The notes under the pieces were generated by a model that was given only the letters and a program-made list of their open reading frames with translations, ran no database searches and had not been told where the DNA came from. Of a DNA stretch of 64,000 nucleotides, positions 12,301-24,300 are shown in pieces. The stretch comes from Caprella mutica (Eukaryota; Arthropoda; Malacostraca; Amphipoda; Caprellidae), in contig CANNZV010000330.1 of assembly GCA_947561585.1 (NCBI GenBank), positions 236,538-300,537 on the forward strand, given 5' to 3'. The position numbers and the translations under genes were made by a program. Positions within the stretch are counted from its first letter, which is position 1. Each line of letters opens with the position of its first letter.

Positions 12301-15300
12301 TAAAGTGCTGAAATATTTAGCACATTGTTCAGTGTTCATAGATGAGCGTCCAGATGGTAGGGGCATATATTATGCTTAAATATTTATTACCAAACGTAAA
12401 TAAGATGTTCTTTTTTGTAGGGAGAATATATAAGTATATCCAAATATAAGTGTCTATGAAATTGCGAATCACAAAGTTTGAGAACTATACAGTATACACA
12501 GATGTTTATTTAACCAGTTCAGCGTCCCAACTGACGGTTAATGCGGAACATTCGAAAGAGGTCATTGTTTCTTAGGCCTGTCGAATATATTGTTTATAAA
12601 CTGACGACTTTTGTGAGGGTTGTTACTATCGGTGACATATATAAGGCGTGCATGTAATGATGGTTGTTACAATTATGTGGGGAATTCTATTTGTTATTTA
12701 AGAGAATTAGGTTAACCTTAGGAAAGTGTATGACGTCCAATGTATGACGTAAGTCAGTACAAAAGACAGGAGGGAACATTTAGAGTTATGGGATAAGTCC
12801 CGCAGAGGCATGAGTACGAATGGGGTATACGGGAAGAAAAGGTAGATAGACAAGTTTTCCAGGTTAGGAGGGTAGAGGTAGTGCTAGAGGGTTTTAAGTG
12901 TCACTGGGAGGTATGTGGCAAAATATGTAAGTCTAGGGCGGGGTTAGTGGTTCACAAGAATAGGTTGCATAGGTTAGCTAGAGGATAGGGTTAGCTTTAG
13001 TCACGGTAGGTGTGAGTTAGGTTTAGAGTCTGAGAGGGTTAGGAAGAACAACATGGAAACATGTGGTGGGAAGGCAGCTATAGGCAGGAATAGGAGGGAA
13101 TGTCCTAAGTGTAGGAGGGTAATTTCTAGAGCTAATTATGCTAAGCATATTGGGATTTGAAGGCTGATATGGAATCCGGGAGGGCAGGTAGGGGTGGGGG
13201 AAGAGTAGGGTTGGGGTGGGGGTAGGCGTATGATTAGAATTAGTAAGGGTTTTTACTGCATTTTTTCTCACATAATCGTATCCTACACTTTCTTAATCAA
13301 AGAATTCATAAGTTAATTCTAACTTTTATTGCAGATAATTCTATAGCAATACCCATGAACATGACCATTTTCCGTTACCGACTGAAGTGCAATTTCGTGT
13401 TCCAATATTTGACTTACCTTGCCGAACAGACTAAGATAATAAGCCAGGACTCTCAATACTCTTTCGCTAGTAATGGTGTGAAGTTTGGAGACATGTCACA
13501 GTGTCCATTTAAAGGTGAGAATTGACTACAACCTCTTTATAAATAAGTAACAAAATTTTTATTTTCTCAATCGTTATTTAAAACTGAAAAACTAATACTA
13601 ATTATTTAGGAAAACAGTTTTTGATTTTTATATGAATAAAGCATTCACCATGATTTATTGATTTATTCATTTATGAGATTAATAGATTGAATTTGTTTAT
13701 TGATAAACACAATGAAAAATGAAACTTTGATTATCTAATTATTCTACTCAATCTGTTCTATTCAAGTGGGCCCATCCAAAGTCTTCGACTCCACAATGTG
13801 TGAGAGAATTCTCCATAATGACAATTTTGGTTTCTTCGACAACGTGACAAATAGTTTTTGTTCTCATCTAGTTCAGAGATCCAGAGCTTTCTATTCTACA
13901 GTGTGTAAGAGGAATCTCCATCACGACATGTTTGGTTTCTTCGAAAACGTGACAAATGGTTAGTACCTAATATAAGCAAGATAACTTTCCTTACTCTGAA
14001 TTGTCATGTTTATGGTGAACATATACTCATTTATAGGAACGTCTTTGTATTGAACACTCTCAGTCAGAAAATGTTAGCTAACATATGTCTTGATAGGACA
14101 ATCCGAAACTTCATGTTTGTTCAAAATCTAAGTGAACACTAACGTACCTTCAGATACAAGCAATGTCCAAATACTAATTTCATTCATCTTACATCCATTT
14201 CAAAGTTAGAGCTTGTTTAAGTAGTTTTCTTGACAATAATATAACCAAAAATAATATTACAGAAGTAAAAGTCAAGATCCAAAGTTTTCCTGGAATTGGG
14301 AAGTTTGGGAAATTTTCTTGTTCTCCCTCGCCAGATATCTATTATGAAGGTGAGTTGTGCCGTGAGCAGACAAAATGCCTACCGACAAAATGCCTACAGA
14401 CAAAATGCCTACCGACAAAATGCCTACCGACAAAATGTTTAAGGACAAAATGCCTACTAAAAAATTGTTAAGGTCGATACTGAACTTAACTAAGAACTTA
14501 ACTAGGATGACGTCACCATGTCACCATGCTAATTAAATACGATATCGACTTTTACTAGGACTTTACATTTATATCATTGGATAAATGAAATATAAAAATT
14601 AGGACCTCTAATAACATTTTTCGATTAAGAGAAAGGATTTTGGCCGGTTTTTAAACGGTTTATCTATTTTTTCCAAACTCTTTTGTTGAATAAATATTCA
14701 GAACTCCACACTGTAACAACTCATGAAAGAATAGTTACCTATAACTGTTCTAAATATTTATATAAATTAATTAATTAATAATCAGGGAAGGCTTACTAGT
14801 TATATAAAATAGGTTTGATTGTTTCAAGAACACTGAATTATAAATTAAATAACTATTATTGTATCTTATAAAGAAGTTGATTAAATAATAAAATTTAAAC
14901 GTCATTATCTGTATCAGCAAATTACTTGATTGACTACCCCATCAATCTAACGAAAGCGAATATCAGGGCTCTGATAGAGATGAGTAACACCAACGACTTG
15001 AGTGATGTATCTGGACAGTATTCGCCCACCGAAGAAGAATCGCAAAACGACGATATAAAGAGACCACGTGAAGATTTCATAGACACTTGTAGTATGAATA
15101 GCAAGCATTGCAGTTATAAGTAAGTGTGAACAACAGGCATTGCAGTTATAAGTAAGTGTGAACAACAGGCATTGTAGTTAAAAGTCAGTGTGGACATCAA
15201 TCATTACAATTTAAAGTCATCATGAACAACTGGAATGCAATAATTGGAATAGTTGAAACAATTGAATTTTTTTTCCATACTGGTATAGATTTTGTATTCA

Positions 15301-18300
15301 AATATTTTCCAAATACAGGGACTTTACCGAAATCTTCACACGAGATTACGGAGTTTGTTACACTTTCAACAGTCCGTACCTTAACATGAACCTATCAGTT
15401 GAGGAAAGCAGGAAGAGGTTCACATCTCACTCTTCCTTTGTCGTGGGTCCTAAGGTGAGTTCACCTGAAAACACTCCACCATTTTCTGACGGAATAGAAA
15501 TGGGATGAAAGAACATAACAGCACTCGGACACTTGGATAAGTTCACAGAGCTCAGAAATTGTGTGATGTAGTTCAATCATAAATTATTGAAGATTGGTTT
15601 GCTTTATTAAATCATGGTTGATGATAAAGTTAATTTTCCCAGTACTATGAGTGTCCATATAGTGCGCGAAGTTTCCCTTACTATAATTCGTATACTTTTC
15701 TCTTCCCTAAATCAATTTGGTCAAAAATATGCTGTGGAATTGTTCTAAATTTTGTATGTTTTCATTTTCCTGTCTATTGAAATCTTTGGATGCAGATAAG
15801 GTACTTCGTGATATATATAGTCTCTTACAAAGGAATGCGATGGAACTTTATTAATACAATTGAATTCATTCCCTCCAAGCTTTTCCATATTGTTTTAATT
15901 AATAAGGCTAATGTTTCTTATCATTTGGCTGCAAGTCCTGTTCAATTTTATATATTTCTAAAGATTTTTATAATAATAACTCTACAATAGCCATTTTACT
16001 TCCGACTTGCTTATTTTCAATCCGAAGAAAGAGAATGTACACTGTTTGTTTGAATGTCAACTAGGTAGGTAAAATTAATCCAATATTAAATATTCCTGTA
16101 AACGTATGAAATTGGATAAACTATTATAGAAACGTTTATATACTTCAAGAAGTAAATTTAATCTTGAACAAAGGTCGAAAATGCCTTGTCTGTTTACAAA
16201 ATTCAAATTTGAAATCAAAACAAAGAGTTTACATTTTCTTGTCAGATTTAGTATTTCATTTAATTATTGTAGGTACACAGAGTATTGAAAACTTGTAACA
16301 ATTTAATACTTTAATTCAGAATGTAGCTACGTGTTAAATTTTATTTGTTTAGTTTTAGCTTCCACCATGATAGTTTTAAATTCAAGTCGTTAATTTAAAG
16401 CATAATCAAACAGGATCCAAATTGTGTACCGCAGTATTTTTTCATACAATCGCTTTAGCCAATAACTTTGAATTTGAAGTAACATAATCTGAATTTAAAT
16501 AAATATAGTCCGATTACTACCAAAAACACATTTTTATCAGTTTTATTCAGTTTCATTTAATCAGTTTTATTTAATGTAACTTAGAATTGTGCGATTGAAT
16601 TTTTGAATGTGTAATTTTCTACCTGTGGAATATTCGATAACGGAACTTTCCTAGTGGAACTTCCATGGTGGAACTTTCAGTGATGGAATTTTGCGCGGGG
16701 AAATTCATCTAAGACCAAAAATATACATACCTTTTTAACCGAAGTGTATGCAGTTTGCAGTATAATGATCTCATACCTTAGTTCAATAAAATTATGCAAT
16801 AAACTTGTGTAAATACACATAGCAAGAGGATTTTTTTCCAGAGCGGCTTGAGACTGACGGTGAATCTCCACAGCGAAGAGTATGTCTCCCTTCTCTCCCC
16901 CAGCATTGGGCTGAGGATGGTAATCCATGACCCTTGGGAGGCTCCATTCCCATCAGAGAAAGGTTTCAACCTCTCACCGGGCCTGACTCATTCCATAGCT
17001 TTGTCCAGGGTTAGTGAAACCTAAGAATTGTTAGTTTTAGTGTCATTGAAGTCGCGTTAACATCATATGAAGAAACTAGAGAATATTATTATGGCAAGTG
17101 CTCAAACTATATTATATGATTTTTACTCCAGAAATTTATGTTGCGGCCATAGAAGATTAATCTTTACATCTTCGTACGCTTAATTCTGTAGAATAGAATT
17201 GCAGGTTCTATAGCAACAGAAACATGGTATCAATATGGACTAATAATTTCATCGCTTGTGTTCGAAGCACTTAAAGTTCAAAAACGCAGAAACTGTCTAT
17301 TCTTGTTATTCAAATACCACGAACACAGAAATAGACAAAAGAAGTGAAAAGACTATCAGTGTTTGCTTGATATTAACTATAATCTATCTTTTCAGACAAA
17401 ATACAAACGAGTGTCTCATCCACATGGTGACTGCATTACAGACAAAACCGGACGGTTCGACCATATCAAAACCGTGAGTTTCATGATTTAAATTAATCAT
17501 ATTTCTACATCGTGATTCGACCCAGAATTTCACTACAGATCCTTTACTCACAAATGTTAGATAGTTTACTATATTTGCCTATCAACTTATTCTTTCAGCT
17601 TTGTGAGAAAGTTTGCCTAGAAAAAGAATATCGGAAGAGATGTGACTGTAAAATGCAACAAGGAGATGCCTTCGATGATTTGGATTCAGACAATCTACTC
17701 AATGTGTGTAATGCCTACTCACTTAATGATGGTGAGTGAAGGAAGTGTTTAGAACCTACTCACTTAATGATGGTGAGTGAAGGAAGTGTGTAGAACCTAC
17801 TCTTAATGACGAAGAATGAAAGCAGTGTGAAAAGCCTATTCACTTAGGATATTGAGTGAAAGTAGTGTGTATAACTTACTTACGTTTAATTCTTAACGTC
17901 ATATAATCGCATTAAAACGATTTCCTAAAGAGTAGTTTTCATTTCTTTACCAGATATGTGCATGAAAGCTGTTGCAACTCTGTACAACAGCAATAGTTTC
18001 GATTGTAACTGCCCCAGTAGTTGTGAGTGAGTATAACCCATATTAGAAAATTAGTTAATGTCTCACCCTTTAACGTTTTGAATTCCAGTATTTCATACTT
18101 TTTAAGTGACAAAATATGGTCACTAGAATGCCTAGAGGATATGCAGTTCATCAAGTCTTAATCCGACCAATCAGAGATAGAGTCATTCTGTTACGTCAAT
18201 GACGTCTGTAATTTGATTCTAAAGATTTAGAATAGAAGGAAGTAACCTAGAAGTACAACATTACTATATCAGTCCAAAGTAACGCCACTCGGAATCAATT

Positions 18301-21300
18301 TTAGTTGCTATTAATCTATCACCACCCATTAACAGCTTCCTTACCTTTATTTATCTGTCTGTGTTCTGTCACGCTTTGAGATTTAATACACGATTTTAAT
18401 ATCAGGACGAAACTAATTGCAGGGTATTGTCATAGTAAACAGAATAGTATAGTACCCCAGTTTCATGTATTATTCAAATTTATTCTGGGTAGGCTGTGAC
18501 GTCATGTATGTAAACAAGAGGTCACGTCATAGTAAACAGAATTGCTGTGGGTCACGTGGAATAGAGAATAAAGATGGCGGCCAACGCGACCGATCTGACT
18601 ATAATGATCTAATTATCTTGAATAAATCGTCTTCTTCAAGACTAAAAATTTGTTACTATTTTGGGTGTAAAAAGACCAGTAGCAATTTCATCAACAGTCA
18701 TTTTTTAATTTTCGTCCGTATGACTTTAAAGATTGGATAATAGCATGCGGTAATGTGGAATTAAAAAAAAATATCACCGAAAACGTTATTTAACAAAAGT
18801 TGGGTGTGTTGCAGCCAATCTTTTGTGTTTGTACTGTACGTACAAATGTACGCACCATTGTTGACATGTGACGTCACAGCCTACCGGGACATAGAAGATC
18901 CTTGTCCTCTTCGGGGGACGCGACCAGGGTGTCGCCTTGGGCCAAGCCCACCTACACGCACTACATTGGCACCAGAGCGTTTTTTCCCTAGTGGGGGGAT
19001 ATGAGCCGGCATATCTCCCCCTACTCACCCTCTTACTCTCCGGTGACATAGAAACTAACCCTGGCCCCTACATGTGTCCCTCTTGTGGCCGACCATGGAC
19101 CCGTCGTACTGGAGGGGTCCATTGTGTCGGCTGCAATAGTTGGACACATTACAATATACGCTGCTCTGGTGTCCGCCAACATGGAAATATCCCACAGGGA
19201 TGGCAGTGTAAAAACTGTCACCCTACACACAACATGACTCAACCCCACACACCCACTCCTACTCCTTCCTCTCCTCATCCTACCCTTCACCCTACCCCCG
19301 GACATCACCGTCCTCCCCTCCCTTCCTCTCAGGGAAGGGCTGCAGGAGGCGGTGCTGCTCGTCTCCCAGCTCCACTTCACCCTCCACGTGGGGGTGATGG
19401 AGGAGCGCCTATCCTTCCTCCTCCTTATCCTATAATTGGACGGCAATTGCCTGCCCGCCCTCCCCCTCGAAGGAGTGCTGGGACAGACACTGTCGTCCGA
19501 CCCCCAGTTCCACTTCACCCCCCTCGTGGGGGTGGTGGAGGAACGCCTCCTATTCCTAACCCCCCTAGAGCTCCTAACATACACACACGCCACAACAAAC
19601 TCAACATACTACAACATAACATAAACGGTATACACAACAAGCACATGGAACTTAAATCACTCCTACACAAACACCACATCCACATCGCCACAATCCAGGA
19701 AACTAAACTAACACCTGCCAGATTAACACCAAAGTTTCCTGGATACACAACACTTAGACTCGATCGGCCCACTCGAGGCGGCGGGGGCCTCATTACACTG
19801 ATACACAAATCCATCCCGTTCACAAACACCACTGCCGAAACACACGCACGGATGCCACACGACCCCACACTTGAAATACAATCTACACGCATCCAAATTC
19901 ACAAACATTCCTACAACATTTTCAACATATACATTCCCCCCACAGACTCATCACCCCAAGGATACCAACCCAATCTAAACTACATTAACACCATTAATAA
20001 TTCATTTGTCCTGGGGGATTTTAACGCACATGACACTACTTGGCTCGCCACACAACATACTGACACAAGAGCTGACACCATAACAACACAACTAGACAAC
20101 TACATAATCATGAATGACCCCCACACTCCCACACGCAAACCTTTTAACATCAACACACGACCCACATCACCTGACATAACCCTCCTCACCCCTGACATAG
20201 CCCTCCAGAGTTCATGGTCCGCACTCCATGAACTCAGTTCAGACCACCTTCCACTTCTCACCACATACATTTTAAGTACACCACTTGCCGCACAAAAACA
20301 CAGACACACATTCACAAACTACAATAGAGCCAACTGGACAGACTTTTCAGCATCTGTGGACAATAACTTACACAACTTTGACATAAACACCTTCCCATCC
20401 ATAGATGCTGCCACAAAACATCTCACTGACATCATCATTAACGCAGACAAACACTACATCCCTACAGGCAACATTAGACACTACAACCCCACATTCACAC
20501 CACACATCAAACACCTGATACAAACACGCAAACACCTACGCTCACTCCCACCCACACAAGACACGATCACACGCATACAACACCTTAACACTGACATAAG
20601 TGCGGAGATCACTGCCCAACAAAAACACAAGTGGCAAAACACACTAGACACCATTAATTTCCGCACTGACGCAAACAAACTTTCGAAACTTGTCAAGGGA
20701 CTCAACAACAAATACATGGACCAACCAAAAACACATGAGTCCCTCACACAAAACAACACTATACTCACTGACACACAACAGGCGAACGCTCTCAATAAGC
20801 ACTATGCTTCCACAAGTAGGTTACCCACCCGCCCAGTAGATAGGATTATACTGCGTCGCCTGCACAAAACATGCACTCGAAAGCTCCTCACACCCCCCTT
20901 CACCCCGGCAATGGTTACCGAGGCCATCCGGGTTTCCAAGAACACTTCCTCCACAGGTCCTGATGGCATATCAAACAAACATCTAAAACATCTAGGGCCA
21001 CTTGCCATCAGAGCCTTCACAGACATCTTCAATTTCTCACTACAGAATAATAGTATACCCAACACCTGGAAACTTGCCAAAATCATCCCGATCCTGAAGC
21101 CCAACAAACCCCCCACAGAATTGTCCTCATACAGACCTATATCACTCCTTTCCACCCCATCCAAAATACTCGAGAGGCTAGTTCTAAACAACATTTCACC
21201 ACACATCCCACTATCCCCCTCACAACACGGCTTCAGATCGCAACACTCCACATCTACTCTTCTTACCCACCTCTCACAAACAAACCTCGAAGGCTTGAAC

Positions 21301-24300
21301 TCTAACAAACCTGCGGATAGGACAATTATAGCTGCCATAGACATTAGTAAAGCCTTCGACACGGTACCCAGACACCTACTAATTAACAAAATACTCAACA
21401 CACACATCCACGACTCATATAAAAAATGGCTTGCCAATTATCTCTCAGGCCGCTCTGGCAAAACACTTTACAACGGCAAGTCCTCCAGAACACTTCACTA
21501 CACTGACGGGGTACCGCAGGGCTCCGTACTCTCACCTACACTCTTCAACCTATACCTTCACGACCTCCCTACGCCAACACACACCTCGGTTTACACTCTT
21601 TCATACGCAGATGATGTCACCATCATCTCACAACATCCCAAACACGAGACCGCCGCCAACAATTTACAAACATACATCCACTCACTAGAAGACTGGCTAG
21701 AAACAAACAGATTAAAGGTCTCCGCAAACAAATCTTCTGTCACCTTAGTTACACCCTACACCCTTGAATACAGAACCCATCCAAACATTACACTCAACAA
21801 CACTCCCCTTCCCATTAACAACACGCCGAAAATCCTTGGAGTTACACTCGACCGCGGCTGGACGTTCAAACACCACATAACCGACATTAACAACAGAGCC
21901 AAACAAAGACTGAACGTCCTCCGCGCACTCACTCACACAACTTACGGACACTCCAAGGAAGACATAACAACACTCTACAAACAATTCATCAGACCCATCC
22001 TCACCTACGCCCACACAGCCTGTTCACCTGACATATCCAACACCCACCTACAGACACTCCAAAAAACGCAAAACACCGCACTCCGCATTGCCACCGGTTG
22101 TACACAAACAACACCCACACACCACCTACACACAGAAACACGAGTACTACCTCTCACCTCACACATGGACATGAGGGGCACACATTTTTACACTTCTACA
22201 CTAGACCCCTCACATCCCCTACACTACATGCAAACTGAGAGGAGGACACCACGCACACTACACATCACCCCCTCCACACACTACAGACACCTCTACACCA
22301 CTCTCCCCCCCACACCTGACAACACTTCTCTTCACAAACACATACACACCACTTTCACACAAAGAGCTCTAGCTTCCTCACTTCCCAACAAACTCCTTGG
22401 GTCTAGGCCTCCAGCCATCGACCCTAGTGAGTCGGCCATGTCTCGTCGTGATAGGGTCACCCTATCACGTCTGAGATGTGGCCACCATCCCTCTCTTCCT
22501 TACTACATGCACAGGATTGGGAGGTCGGACTCTGATCGGTGCGACTTCTGCCAAGCCGACCAGGGCACGATCTCTCAAATTCTCACACAATGTCCGTCAC
22601 TACACCAACACAGGACTACACACAACATTCACTCACTGGAGCACCTTTGGACCCATCCTCAGGCAGTTATTAACTTCCTGAGTGATGCGGGTTTCCCTTA
22701 GGCCCACACACTCCCACACAGTGCCTCGGGTGGCTGAAACCCGGGGCGCCCCTGGCCGCCCCTCCGTCCCGGCGAGGATGTTGGGGAGGTCAAACAACAA
22801 CAACAACAACACGCGTAATATCCCCCCTATAGCTCTGGGATACTATATATTCTCTGTACTGTGGTATTGTGTTAACAAAAGTTTAGGCTATAAATAAATC
22901 TGAATAAAAACATTCCGGTATAGCTTAAAATTCGGATAATATAAAATCAGAAAAATCATGAAAACAGGAAAAGACTGTTAATAAAAAAAACTAAAAATCC
23001 AGAAAAACTGAAAAATCTGGGAAAACAGATCAACGGATATTTCGAAAAAAAGAAATATCCTTAAAACCGAAAAATATGGAAACCAAAATAACCGGCGAAC
23101 CAAAAAATCAGGAAAAAATCCCGGAAAATTCGGTAAATAAATATCCGGAATGCTGAAAAAAACTGAAAACAAAATCCGAAAAATAGAAAATCAGGAAAAA
23201 CAGAAACCTTAAAATTCAGAAACATCGTTAAAACAAAAAATCCGTTAAGACCGAAAAATGTCGGGAAATTGAAGTTAAATCATGTTCCGTCATTTTTAAC
23301 TGGCAATACACTAATAATATAATAAAAGAAACGCATAATATAAATGAAAAAAATTAGCTGTATATATATTTTTGCTTTAGAGATAAAAAAATATAATTTT
23401 TGTTATACTAGAATATACGAACTTGTAATTAAATATAAAATAGATTCAATTATATGTAGTGAAATGGTTAAATAGAACTACCAACTAGTTGATGCTTTTC
23501 AGAGAAATGGAGTACATGGCACAAGTGACTTCTACAGAAGAAAATAGGGAGTTTCTGACAGTTGTGAGGAACGTCAAGAAAACGGACACTGGGGCGGATC
23601 TTTGCAAGTGAGAAAAAAGCTGCTAGTAATGTTACCTGGAGATGCAAAATGATTTATTTGAGGGAACTTCTATATATTAATGATTTTAATGACAAGTATT
23701 TCAAAATAGCGTAGAGGGTTAAAGGATATATTCAAAAAAATTTGAAATATATTTTTATTATGAAAGTACCTAATAGGAAAGTAATTTATATAAAAACTAC
23801 CTGGTTTTATATTACAGCAAAAATTCATCTGTTGTTCGTTTTCATGTTTACATTGCAAATAACGTCATCAAAGTTATTGAAGAAGCACAAGCCTTTACGG
23901 TGAGTTGAAATTTAATCATTATTTTATTTATTTTAAATACTCTGTGCGATGATATTAAATAATATGCATTGCAGCCTTTTATATCAATTATCAGTTTGAA
24001 TAAAAAATGTTCTAAAATTATTTTTTTAATGATCATTAAGAATGGAAAATGTTTGAAAATGTTTGATGAAATCTTAACTAATGAAACTGAGCCAACTTTT
24101 AGTAGATCAAAATTACCCATCTATTGAAAAAAAGGTAATATAAAAATTAAATTGAATTTCAAATTTTACAGTGGGAAACATTGATATCACAAATGGGCGG
24201 TAACCTAGGCCTCTTCGTAGGCCTATCCCTGATCAGTCTGATAGAATTTTTTGACTACCTTTTGGACATTCTGCTGATCTTAGTGTCCCCAGCTCTTTAC

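Larger units (their letters stand above)
9781..13255 (+). mobile_element. 3' tail of a zinc-finger non-LTR retrotransposon, itself interrupted
   Basis: Between 9,800 and 10,070 the three frames give pieces of a LINE C-terminal region: RWRTDIKNLPSWM, RIGHMMRMGNDRQVEAD and LDYTDWVN. Between 12,830 and 13,160 come EVVLEGFKCHWEVCGKICKS followed by RAGLVVHKNRLHR, a C2H2-type finger, and then ECPKCRRVISRANYAKH, a second C-x2-C...H finger. Together these match the post-RT tail of LINEs that end in zinc fingers. The two parts are separated by about 2.6 kb. Frameshifts and stops are frequent. It replaces the end of a gene A coding exon and two more exons. Confidence 0.7.

Noticed and set aside
18786..19049. 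Overlapping - and + frames across the LINE 5' region
   Set aside because: Shadow frames of the C-rich LINE; only the + frame carrying the 2A motif, finger, endonuclease and RT is supported.
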